Of a DNA stretch of 64,000 nucleotides, positions 53,851 to 63,961 are shown one piece after another. The notes under the pieces were generated by a model. That model saw nothing but the letters and a program-made list of their open reading frames with translations, ran no database searches and was not told where the DNA came from. The stretch covers positions 45,947,293 through 46,011,292 of the forward strand of contig OZ024927.1 of the NCBI GenBank assembly GCA_964017235.1. Reading direction: 5' to 3'. The DNA is from Sabellastarte sp. h YS-2021 (taxonomy: Eukaryota; Annelida; Polychaeta; Sabellida; Sabellidae). Both the position numbers and the translations under genes were made by a program. How positions within the stretch are numbered: position 1 is the first letter of the stretch; every line of letters starts with the position of its first letter.

Positions 53851-54479
53851 CAGGATCAGTATCACAGATATTGTGTTGCATACATCTGGCATACATACAT
53901 CCTGTAGACATGACAAGTACTAGTATGTGTTTCCCTGATACTGATTGCGTCACCCACTTTTTTGGGTCTACAACCCCAGTTTCTTGTTAATGATAATGAA
54001 TAATGTATATGATAGTCAAAAATAAAGACTAAATAAAAGAAGCATAACACATTTATTACAAACTTTAAATGACCTAACACCTGGTTCAGTTTATGAACGA
54101 AAGATATAAATCAGTTAAAATAATATTGAGAGCACTGTCATACATGTGATAACCTCATCTTAGCCCAACCTTATACAATGCCCAACACCATGGTATAGTT
54201 GTATAAAGGAATGAAACATTTGGTCTTGCAATCCTGAGTAGGTTTTTGAATGGGTGCTGCAATAATTCAATCAAAGACTATCGTGTTTGAAGTTAAATGC
54301 TAAAAGTTACATACAGGGACATTAATTTTTATTCTTTAATCCTAAGTAATAGCCAAAATAATTAAATTGGTAGTCTTATAAACCTGAGTAGGTATTTAGA
54401 TGAAATTAAAGAGAGGCTTTTATTTTTATGTCAGCTGACTCATTAGTTAACATCATGGCATCTCTGCTGTGTTTCCACA
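53851..54479. other. AT-rich spacer
   Basis: No gene recognised. Confidence 0.45.
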
Positions 54480-54766
54480 TGCCCATCCAGGTGAACAACT
54501 TCTCCAAAAGTACAAGGCTCATTGACATGCTTTTGTCTTAAAATATACCATATCTATTGGGGATGAAAATTTGTTTAAGACATACAGATCTGTTTGTCTG
54601 TTCCCCAGAGCTGTTAGAAGTGAGGTACCCCAACCCAAAGAACAAAATTTCAACACTTTATCACAATTTTGGGTAAACTATTGAAGGGATTTTGTCTCTT
54701 ATCTTGCATATATGTACTAGGTCCATAAGTCGTATCAGGCCTGGATCTTTCTTATGTATTTTCAGT
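54480..54766 (-). repeat. Module F, inverted
   Basis: Reverse complement of 26126-26490, ending at the 5' palindrome of the next element. It carries ATCTTGCATATATGTACTAG. Confidence 0.8.
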
Positions 54767-54839
54767 GAATTATGTCCACCCCGCTGGGGGTGGACATATT
54801 ATTTTTGCTTTTTCCGGTGTCCACCGTCCATCACGCTTG

Positions 54840-55620
54840 GTTTCCGGTCATTTCAAGGGAAAGTATTTATCCTAACTTTACCAAATTTGGTATGGGTGTT
54901 TATTGGGTTAATAGCTTGCATGGGATTGCTTTTGGTGAAGATAGCTGTATAGCTAACTGATTAATAGCTACTTAGCTACTTTTGTGTACTTCTTTTGTTT
55001 CCGGGCATTTTAAAGAAACATATTTGACATATCTTTACCAAATTTGGTAGCAGCAATAGTTAGGTCAATAGCTTGCTTGGGATTGCTTTTAGTGATAATA
55101 GCTATATAACTGACTGAGTAATAGCTACTTAGAGTAGCTTTTTTATTTTAAGCATTTTAAAGGAAAAGTATTTCACCTATGTTCATAAAATTTGGGATGG
55201 AGGATTATTGGATCAGTAGCTTTCTTGGGATTGCTTTTGGTGATAATAGCTTTATACTTAACTGAGTAATAGCTACTGTGCTATATAGCTATTGTGCTAT
55301 TTTTAGTTGACTTTTTTCTGGACATTTTAATGAAACAATGTTTCTATCTTCACAAAAATTTATATGAAGGATAATCGAGTCAATAGTTTGGCCAGGATAG
55401 CTTTTGGTTGTGATAGCTTTGTAGCTATCTGAGTAATAGCTGCTTTGCTACTTTGAGCCTACTCTGAATTGCATTTCTGTTTTCACTCTTTTAAAAGAAA
55501 CAGACTTAACTCATCTTTGTAAAATTTGCTGTGAAGGTTTATAGGGTCAGTTACTTGCTTGGTATTGTTGTTGATGGTAATAGCTTTAACCTCCTCAGTA
55601 ATAGCTACATAGCAAAAAAC
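54840..55620 (+). repeat. Array A-like units (about 5) in the 54.8-57.6 kb element
   Basis: GATAGCT[TG]TATA and CTGAGTAATAGCTAC recur about every 130-150 bases, with TTTACCAAATTTGGTA between them. Related to array A through AGTAATAGCTAC but otherwise diverged. Confidence 0.75.
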
Positions 55621-57480
55621 ATAAATATGTCTATCTCCTAAACCGTGCAAGATAGAGCGATTTCGTCGAAATTTTCAACCCACAGGGTATCTAAGTAATG
55701 TACTCTTGACATTTTTCAAAAAAAATTTCCTCTCCCCAAAAATGGCGGCCATTTTGAATTTTCGAATTTTCGCCAAAAGTGCAAAAAGAGTAATTTGCTT
55801 CTATCACCGTAACCGTCCGAGATAGAGCGATTTCGTTGAAATTTTCGACCCACATGGTATCTAAGCAATGTAGTCTTGGCAATTTTCAAAAATTTTCCTA
55901 TTCCCAAAAATGACGGCCATTTTGAATTTTCGAATTTTCGCCACAAATGCAAAAACACTAATTTGCTTCTATCTCCTTAACCGTGCGAGATAGAGCAATT
56001 TCGTCGAAATTTTCAACTCGCAGGGTATTTCAACAATGTAATCTTGGCAATTTTCAAAAAAATTTCTTGGCGGTTAAGGCGGCCATTTCGAATTTTTTGC
56101 CAAAAATGCAAAAAGAGTTGGTTGTATGTTGATGGTAATAGCATTTTGTAAATTTCGAATTTTTGCCAAACCTGCAAAAACACAAATTTGCTGACCCACA
56201 GGGTATCTGAGCAAACTACTATTTGCAATTCTCAAAAAATTTTCCTCTCTTCAAAAATGGCGGCCATTTTGAATTTTCGAATTTTTGCCAAAAATGGCAA
56301 AACACAAATTTGCTTCTTTCTCCTTAACCATGCAAGATAGAGCGATTTCGTCGAAATATTCGACCCAAAGGGTATCTTAGCAAACTACTCTTTGCAATTT
56401 TCAAACAAAATTTCCTCTCCCTAATGAATTTTCGCCAAAAATAAAAAGCACAAATTTGCTTCTATCTCCTTAACCGTGCGAGATAGAGTGATTTTGTCGA
56501 AATTTTCGACCTCCAGGGTGTCCAGAGTGTACTGGTGACTTTTTACAAAAATGACATATCTGCCACTTTTGGCGGCCATCTTGAATTTCTGTGTGAAACA
56601 TTAAAAACACTTATCTCGGAAACGGTGCGTGATAGAGCGATTTCGACAAAATTTTTTGTCCCACAGGATATATGCAGTCTACTGGCGATTTTTTTTGCAA
56701 AATCGCTTTCCCGCCACTTTTGGCAGCCCTCTTGAATTTCTGCGTAAAGCACAAAAGCGCATTCATCTTGGAAACGGTGTGAGATAGAGCGATTTTGACA
56801 AAGTTTGGACCCGCAGGGTATCTGCAGAGTGTACTGGCGACATTTTGCAAAAATCACTTTCCCACCATTTTTTGGTGGCCATCTTGAATTTATGCGTAAA
56901 GCGCAAAACACATTTATCTGGCAAACCGTTCGAGATAGAGTGATTTCGACGAAATTTCTGACCTGCAGGTTATCTGCTGAGTCTACTGATGGCTTTTCAC
57001 AAAAATCACTTTCCCGTCATTTTTGGTGGCCATTTTGAATTTCTGCATAAAATGCAAAAACGCATTTATCTTGGGAACGAGATTTTGGCTACCACCTTGA
57101 ATTTTGGTGGAAATTGAAAATGTCATTTATCTCAAAAACTTTCAAAGATAAAGTGATTTCGAGCAGTGTTTGGACCCTTTGGGCAATAGAGACCTTAGAT
57201 ATAGTGCCTGTAAAAAAGTTGAATTTCCAGAATTTTGTCGGCCATCTTGAATTTTGGCGGAAATTGAAAATGTTGTTTATCTCGAAAACTGTAAGGGATA
57301 GAGCAATTTCAAGCTAATTTTTGACCATTTGGATATTAGAGATCTTTGGTATATTGCCTCTGAAAATGTCAAATTTCTCAAATTTCGCCCACCATCTTCA
57401 ATTTTATCGGAAATCGAAAATGTTGGTTATCTCAAAAAACGTAACAGAGTGATTTTTAGCAAATTATGAACCAATGCAAA
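55621..57480 (-). repeat. Array B, about 12 diverged units
   Basis: GAGATAGAGCGATTTCGTCG and GGCGGCCATTTTGAATTTTC recur about every 140-160 bases, in inverted orientation relative to 41.7-44.3 kb. Similarity is lower than in that array. Confidence 0.87.
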
Positions 57481-57635
57481 GGGGTATGAAGCCAAAATAA
57501 TTTACATGTCTACTAATAAATATTTAAGCATCATTGATATATTTTACAAATGAAACAGGGTCTTGTAAGACTACTGTACAATTGTTGCAAAATGTTCATG
57601 GGGTGGACATTACACATGATAATGTGTGTTCTTCT

Positions 57636-57769
57636 TTGCTATCCTGTTTCTTTTCATATGTTGCAGCTACTGTTAACAGGGCATCATATTTCTAGTTACT
57701 AGGTATTGTTTTCACCCATGGTGGGCGGGGGGGGGGGGGGGGGGGGGGGGGGCCTGTGGCGGGAAATAG
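57636..57769. repeat. Spacer with long G-run
   Basis: A G homopolymer of about 25-30 lies near 57724-57752 (one C interrupts its start). Its length may be unreliable. Confidence 0.85.
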
Positions 57770-58775
57770 TTTGTCCGGGCTGTATCTCAGAAACCGTAAG
57801 GTGTAGGAAGTTCATACTTGGCAGGGACATTGGTTGGGGGGTGTAGGTGTGTAACGTCATAGTCTGACCTTGATTTGACCTTGCCGTAGTGACCTTGAGT
57901 TTGAAAATCTTGTCCGGGCTATATCTCGCCAACCATAAGGTGTAGGAAGTTGATACTTGGCAGGGACATTAGTTAGGGGTTGTAGGTGTGCAACGTCATT
58001 GTCTGACCTTGATTTGACCTTTGACCTTGCCGTAGTGACCTTGACCTATAAAATCGGGCTATATCTCGGAAACTGTAAGGTGTAGGAAGTTGATATGTGG
58101 TGAGGACATTGGTTGGGGGTAGTAGGTGTGCAACATCATGGTGTCACCCTGATTTGACCTTTGACCTTGCCATAGTGAACTTGACCTATAAAACCTGGTC
58201 CGGGCTATATCTTGGAAACCGTAAGGTGTAGGAAGTTGATACTTGGTAGGGACATTGGTTAGGGGGTGTAGGTGTGCTACGTCATAGTGTGACCTTGATT
58301 TGACCTTTGCCGTAGTGACCTTGACCTATAAAATCTTGTCCAGGCTATATTTCGGAAACTGTAAGGTGTAGGAAGCTGATACTTGGTGAGGACGTTGGTT
58401 GGGGGTAGTAGGTGTGCAACATCATGGTGTCACCCTGATTTAACCTTTGACCTTGCCGTAGTGAACTTGACCTATAAAACCTGGCCCGGGCTATATCTTG
58501 GAAACCGTAAGGTGTAGGAAGTTGATACTTGGTAGGGACATTGGTTAGGGGGTGTAGGTGTGCTACGTCATAGTGTGAACTTGATTTGACCTTTGTCCTT
58601 GCTGTAGTGACCTTGACCTATAAAATCTTGTCCAGGCTATATCTCAGAGACTGTAAGGTGTAGGAAGTTTATACTTGGTAGGGACATTGGTTGAGGGTTT
58701 TAGGTGTGCCATGTCATGGTGTGACACTGATTGACCTTTGACCTTGCTGTATTGACCTTTAAAATCTTGTTGCAC
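57770..58775 (+). repeat. Tandem array D, 7 units of about 139-147 bp
   Basis: GTAAGGTGTAGGAAGTTGAT occurs near 57797, 57936, 58076, 58220, 58361, 58508 and 58653. Units also carry TGACCTTGATTTGACCTTTG and TTGACCTATAAAATCTTGTC. A relative lies at 61960-62440 and a single fragment at 27255-27350. Confidence 0.94.
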
Positions 58776-59020
58776 CTTTGGGTCTGTCTGTTGATGCAGA
58801 TTAAGCACTGTTAAAGTCATATTAGAATTCATTAAGAATTTCCTTTTGCAAGTTCCCATTGTAACAGATGGAATTTCATCAAGTGAGCCACAGGCTTTTC
58901 TCCAACACCACACATAAGCATTCATTCAATGTATTGCCACTTCTGTATGCATGGGTAATATTCAAAACATCCAAACCATAATTCGGCCATTTTTGGTTTA
59001 CTGATAAGTGCTGTCATTTT
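58776..59020. other. Spacer between array D and the next element
   Basis: Nothing recognised. Confidence 0.4.
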
Positions 59021-59184
59021 ATTATCTCCCGCCGGCGGGAGATTATAAAACGCATTCCGTGCGTGTGTTCGTGTGTTATTGAGTGTGTGTCACGCTTTTA
59101 TAAAGGGCTGTACATCACACTGGTTGTTTCTCCTTGGCCTTTTCAATGTTTTTTATGACCTTATTGCTTATGTCCTTTCATTTG

Positions 59185-59522
59185 ATGTATGTATGTATGT
59201 ATGTATGTATGTATTTATACTCAGCGCAATATCTCCATATACTACAGGACTCAAAGCGCTATTTAACCAATCCAACTGAACAGGTACAGCCCCAACTCAC
59301 AAGTAACTCACATTCCCCTAACTGGAAGATAGAGGCTCAAGGATGACCATTTATCAACGTCCTTGAGGTTCTTTAACCTGCCACTGGGGATAGGACCCAA
59401 TGACAGAGGACCGCCATTTTAAGTGGTCATCCGAGCCACTATGTATCTGCCTGTACCTGGGATTGAACCCACGTCCTCTGAGTTCCTAGACAAGTGTGTT
59501 ACCCGCTAGGCCACAGTGGCAG
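59185..59522 (-). mobile_element. tRNA-derived SINE 2, uninterrupted copy
   Basis: The minus strand has an A box (TGGCCTAGCGGG) and B box (GGGTTCAATCCC). The 3' part, GAGTCCTGTAGTATATGGAG then ATATTGCGCT, ends in a CATA-type microsatellite (TATG repeats at 59184-59213). It supplies the empty-site sequence for the MITE at 45306. The 3' end resembles the 3' end of the LINE at 19946. Confidence 0.88.
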
Positions 59523-59579
59523 TTGTCACTGTTTTGTTTTAGATGAATTCTAATATGACTGATGCTGTTATTTCACACC

Positions 59580-60300
59580 TAGGACCATAGCTAAGTGAGT
59601 AATAGCAATGGTGGCTACTTTGAGTAAAGTGCTCATAACTCCAAAACGACTGCATTTAGAGTGTTTCTGTAAAATACGTTGTTCAGCTACTTTCTCCATG
59701 CCTACAAGATGGTACCATTTTTAGGGTTCTATCTTCATAGCTAAGTGAGTAATAGCTATTTCCTGTTATTAACGATGAGCAAAATGAGTAAATTGATTTT
59801 GTCTTTGTAACTGTTACTTACAATATTGGTCTGAAATATGTTGTTCAACAACTCCTTCATGTACTATATCATGGTGAGGTGTCCAAGGTGTAGCACCATA
59901 GCTAACTGAGTAATAGCTATACTAAGTTTAACATTTGACCATTGAGCAAGTCACTTATAACTCAAAAACTATTGAATATAGAGGATTTTTGTCGAATATG
60001 CTGTTCACCTATCTTTTGGATATACTGTATTGTGAATTTTCACAGCTGTAACTCCATAGCTAACTGAGTAATAGCTACTTTGATGATAACCATAATGAGT
60101 AAATGGCTTATATCTTCAAAAGTATTGCAGCTACACAATTTTGTTCCAATATGTTGTTCAGCTACTATCTCCACAGCTACAACATGGTCACTAGTTTGGA
60201 AGTGTATCTCCATAGCTAAGTGAGTAATAGCTACTTTGTCAATTTTTAATGATAACCATATAGGAGTTTTGTCAAATATGTTGTTCACCTACTTTTTGAT
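59580..60300 (+). repeat. Array A units in the 59.0-60.3 kb element
   Basis: About 4.5 units with CATAGCTAAGTGAGTAATAG and CTCATAACTCCAAAACGACT-type words about every 150 bases. Confidence 0.87.
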
Positions 60301-60340
60301 GTAGTGCGGCGGGAGATCATACCACGGCAGTGGTCTTGTT

Positions 60341-60549
60341 ATTGAATTGTTTTGTTTTAATACTTCATCTTTACATACATTTCTTTAGATATTATTTTCT
60401 CTACTTAAGCATTATTTGGACCTTAATATAACTGACACTGCTCTGAAAGTATCTTGAACTTTGTACTGTTATACTACTTCTATATCTCATGGTGTTGAAA
60501 AATATTTCCCCAGGCTGTGGGGTACAGGCATCTCTGATGCTATTTTTTA
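60341..60549 (+). repeat. Module I (dispersed repeat)
   Basis: Matches the reverse complement of 26845-27060, and directly precedes array A here. Confidence 0.7.
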
Positions 60550-61400
60550 AAAATAATTTTAATGCATTAAACTTCATAAAATCAAGCACTAAATCACTTA
60601 TAACTTGAAAAGTATTGCATTTTAGAGCATTTTATCAAGATATATTGTTCAGCTACTAGCTGCAACATGGTGAGTAATTTGGGAGTCTATCCCAATAGCT
60701 AAGAAAGTAATAGTGAGTTTCTGACTTTTCAGTACCCTCCATAATGAGTAAAATCACGTATAACTTCAAAACACTTGCATATAGAGCATTTTTCTTCAAA
60801 TATGTCTGTTCAGCTACTTTTTCCATAGCTACACAATGGTTAGAACTTAAGAAGTCTGTCTCCATGGCTCATCGAGTAACATCTACTTTCACACTTTTCA
60901 GCAGGTACTTAATGAGCAAAGGGCTTGTAACTTCAAAAGTATTGCAGCTACTCAAATTATTTTGTGGGTGTTGTTATCTACTTTTTGATGAAGTGTAACA
61001 TATTGAATTTTCAAATATGTTGCTCAATATATAAGTGATTAATGGCTACTTTTATTCTGTCATAGTAATGACTTGCATATATCTTGAAAAGTAATAGATT
61101 TATAGCATATTCATGAAATGGATTGTCCAGATACTTTATCGCAGTAGCAAAGTAAGTAACAGCCACTTTCTCGTTTTTCAGCAGTTACCATAATAAGTAA
61201 ATGACTGATATCTTCAAAAGTATTGCAGCTGCATAATTTCTTTCAATGGTGTTGTTCATCAATTTTTTTGTGAACTATAACATTATTAAATTTCAATGTT
61301 GTCCCTCGGTGTATGAGTAAAGTTTCAGACTGATTTGTCAATGTATGAATAAGTGATAGATACTTAAATCCTCATACTTGCTCATGTTTTAGCAGTTTTA
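60550..61400 (+). repeat. Array A, about 5 diverged units
   Basis: Begins with the TTTTAATGCATTAAAC border, then repeats CACTTATAACTTGAAAAGTA and GAGTAATAGCTACTTT-type phrases. Confidence 0.85.
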
Positions 61401-61705
61401 ATGATGAATAAATGTCTTTTATATCCATTATTACTGATCCTAGAGGTTTGGGATATGAAGACCACTTATGGGAAGTCATGTGGCTTGCATATTTTGGTGA
61501 TATCAGAGTTGACCTTTGACCTTTCCATCAAAGTCAAATGTTGCTCTTGATTCTTTCAGTGCCCTGTATTTCCTTTATTGTTGGTTTGGTTTTGAAGACA
61601 GCTGATAAGAAAATATGTGCCCCGAATCTTTTGGTGGGTCTGAAGTTCAAAACACAAAGCTGACACAGGGCCCATTCATAGGCACTGGTTGCTTGTTTTA
61701 TATGG
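61401..61705 (+). repeat. Array C remnant with element 3' end
   Basis: ATTACTGATCCTAGAGGTTT and TTGACCTTTGACCT mark one or two array-C units, followed by GCTGACACAG, a weak hairpin and CTTGTT at 61660-61700, as at 2700-2755. Confidence 0.7.
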
Positions 61706-61959
61706 AGGAATCGTTTGTGTATGTTCTGTTATATTTTTATTTTTAAATTGCATTGTTGCGATTGCATCATAAAGAATGATGTAAATACTGGACATTTGAT
61801 CCTTGAAAAAACTTCAGGGAGGCCAATATTCCATCTCCACAAATTTGTGGGAAGCCAATTTCCTAGGAGGCCAGTTTCTAGTGAGCCAATTTTCTAAGAG
61901 GTCAGTTTCCCCATTTTGCAAATGACTTATCCATAAAACCTTGATTACACATGTAATAA
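61706..61959. repeat. Spacer with GGCC-type repeat fragment
   Basis: AGGCCAATATTCC, GAGGCCAGTTTC and AGCCAATTTTC recur within 61820-61910. This is an inverted relative of 53330-53430. Confidence 0.5.
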
Positions 61960-62440
61960 TGTGACCTTGATTTTACCTTTGACCTTGCCGTAGTGACCTT
62001 GAGTTGAGAAAAATCTTGTCCGGGCTATATTTCGGAAACCGTAAGGTCTAGGAAGTTGATACATTGTAGAGACATTGGATAGTGGGTGTAGGTGTGCAGC
62101 TTCATGGTGATACCTTGATTCGACCTTTGACCTGGCTGTAGGAAGTTGAAACTTTGTAGGGACATTGGTTAGGGAGTGTAGGTGTGCAACTTCATGAAGT
62201 GACCTTGATTCGACCTTTGACCTTGCCATAGTGACCTTGACCTTTAAAATCTTGTCCGGGCCATATCTCAGGTTAACCATAAGGTGTAGGAAGTTGAAAC
62301 TTGGGACATTGGTTGGGGGTTTGGGCATGCAATGTCATTGTGTGACCTTGATTTAACCTTTGCTGTAGTGACCTTGACCTTAAAATTCTTGTCCAGGCTA
62401 TATCTCTGAAACCGTAAGGAAACCATATACATTAAGTTTA
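61960..62440 (+). repeat. Array D, about 3 diverged units
   Basis: GACCTTGCCGTAGTGACCTT, GGCTATATTTCGGAAACCGT and TAGGAAGTTGA recur. Same family as 57770-58775. Confidence 0.87.
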
Positions 62441-62880
62441 AAAATTCACTTAGATCTACTCCCTGCTCCTCACTTGTGGGTTCAACTGGGGTCATAAAAT
62501 TGCAGATTTTGTGTTTTTGCCTTTTAGCTCCATTATTACTTCTGTTACAGCTTTTGAATGCATTAGGAGGTTATAGGAAACTATATACAGGGAGTTTAAA
62601 AAGCTGGTCATTTTTCCTCCGACTCCCCCTTATGGATCAACCTGGGGTCATAAAATTGAAGATTTTGTGTTTTTGGCCTTTATCTACTTTATTATTGTTT
62701 ATACAGCTTTTGAATGTATTAGGAGGTGATCATGTGCAGCAAGTCTAGAATGCCTGTAATATTTACACCGGCCCTCCTTTGTGGGTCAAATTGGGATCAT
62801 AAAGTCACAGTTTTTTTGGTTTTTTTTTGGTTATATCTCTTTTATTACCGCTTTTTTGCAATGTTAGGAAGTAGCTGATG
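62441..62880 (-). repeat. Array E, about 3 units, reverse orientation
   Basis: GGGGTCATAAAATTG and TTTGAATG[CT]ATTAGGAGGT recur about every 150 bases, the reverse complement of array E. Confidence 0.85.
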
Positions 62881-63579
62881 TAATATCCAGAATGTGTATA
62901 TGTCATAGTACATGATGCCATTAGTGCAATGTTATTGTGTATATTTTTCCTTATTTACAAAGCAAACAGACCCTTCAGCAAGGGCGTTATTCCCCATCAT
63001 GATAAATACCTCAGGCAAAAATTACATCAAAACACATCAATTTGCAATATCTGTTCTACACTGTTTAATATTTAACAATAACTTTACTGAAGTGCTTCTG
63101 TAATGATTATATATTATGTATAAGGAAATTTTCAACAACATGCTATTTTCTTTTTTCTTTTTCTTCAAAATTTAACAATTGATTTTTAAACTTATTTTGA
63201 TGCTCTGTTTTTGTTTTCAAAAACCTTCTTCTGTTTTTAAAATTGCAATTTTCTGTATATTCAGTTGCTTTATTACATTAATATTATTGTTTAAAGATAT
63301 TCTGAGGGCTTCATCACTTCTTCCTTTGGTCAGGCCTTACCCACATAAAAAGTCACTTTTGGAGTTATTGTGAGCACGACCAACAAATGGACAAAAAATG
63401 AATGAACATACACAAAAACATAACCACCTGCCAAAAAGGCTGAAATAAAGGTTTCAGTCATCAAAGGAGCTGAATCTAAGTTCACAATGGATCTGGGATA
63501 AACAGCTCATGAAGTACATCTACAAATCCATACATTAATTCCACTCAACCAATTAATTTCTGCCTGAATTAACTGAATT
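62881..63579. other. AT-rich spacer
   Basis: No gene or repeat recognised; only short open frames without motifs. Confidence 0.45.
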
Positions 63580-63581
63580 TA

Positions 63582-63961
63582 CCGTAGCCGCGCTCTGTAT
63601 CGCTCATGCTTTTGAAAGCGCCCATCCATAATCTTGCGTTATCGCTCATAAATTGCTAATATGTTGTTTCGAGGTAAACTTTCTCCATGAACACCCAATA
63701 ATCGGTGAAATTTGTTTAATTTATAGCCGTTTTCAACAAAATTGTTCTTATTTTAGTGGTTATGTCACCTTTTATTGCATCGAGATTTGTTTACCAACCG
63801 CATATTTTACTTCCAGTCGGTGTGTGCTTAAACGCGGTTTCCCCAAATTTGGGTTATTTCTTCGAAACACCCGGCTTATTTTCGTTGTCGTAAATGCCCA
63901 TCCCCAACTTTTGCAAATATTTGGTCACATTGCCCATGGGCGCTACAGAGCGCGGCTACGG
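63582..63961. mobile_element. 380-bp MITE with TIR CCGTAGCCGCGCTCTGTA and TA flanks
   Basis: The ends are inverted over about 28 bp (CCGTAGCCGCGCTCTGTA, then CGC[TC]CATG). TA flanks both sides (63580-63581 and 63962-63963). The inside includes an open frame of 103 codons with no transposase features. TA duplication suggests a Tc1/mariner-like or similar partner; TTA/TAA flanks are also possible. Confidence 0.88.

Larger units (their letters stand above)
54767..57635 (+). mobile_element. Helentron/pearl-like non-autonomous element with arrays A-like and B as core
   Basis: The 5' stem-loop ATGTCCACCCC / GGGGTGGACAT lies at 54772-54797. A single second arm, GGGGTGGACAT, at 57600-57610 is followed by the hairpin ACACAT-GATA-ATGTGT (57612-57627) and GTTCTT. 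Between them are two tandem cores. The plan is like pearl and Helentron-derived elements described in bivalves. No protein is encoded, so a partner would have to move it. Confidence 0.75.
59021..60340 (+). mobile_element. Helentron/pearl-like non-autonomous element with array A core and a SINE inside
   Basis: A perfect 20-bp palindrome, ATCTCCCGCCGGCGGGAGAT, lies at 59024-59043. Its second arm, GGCGGGAGAT, recurs once at 60308-60317, followed by the hairpin ACCAC-GGCA-GTGGT (60321-60334) and CTTGTT. Array A units occupy about 59580-60290. SINE 2 is inserted at 59185-59522. A loose copy of this 3' end is at 2931-2963. Confidence 0.75.
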
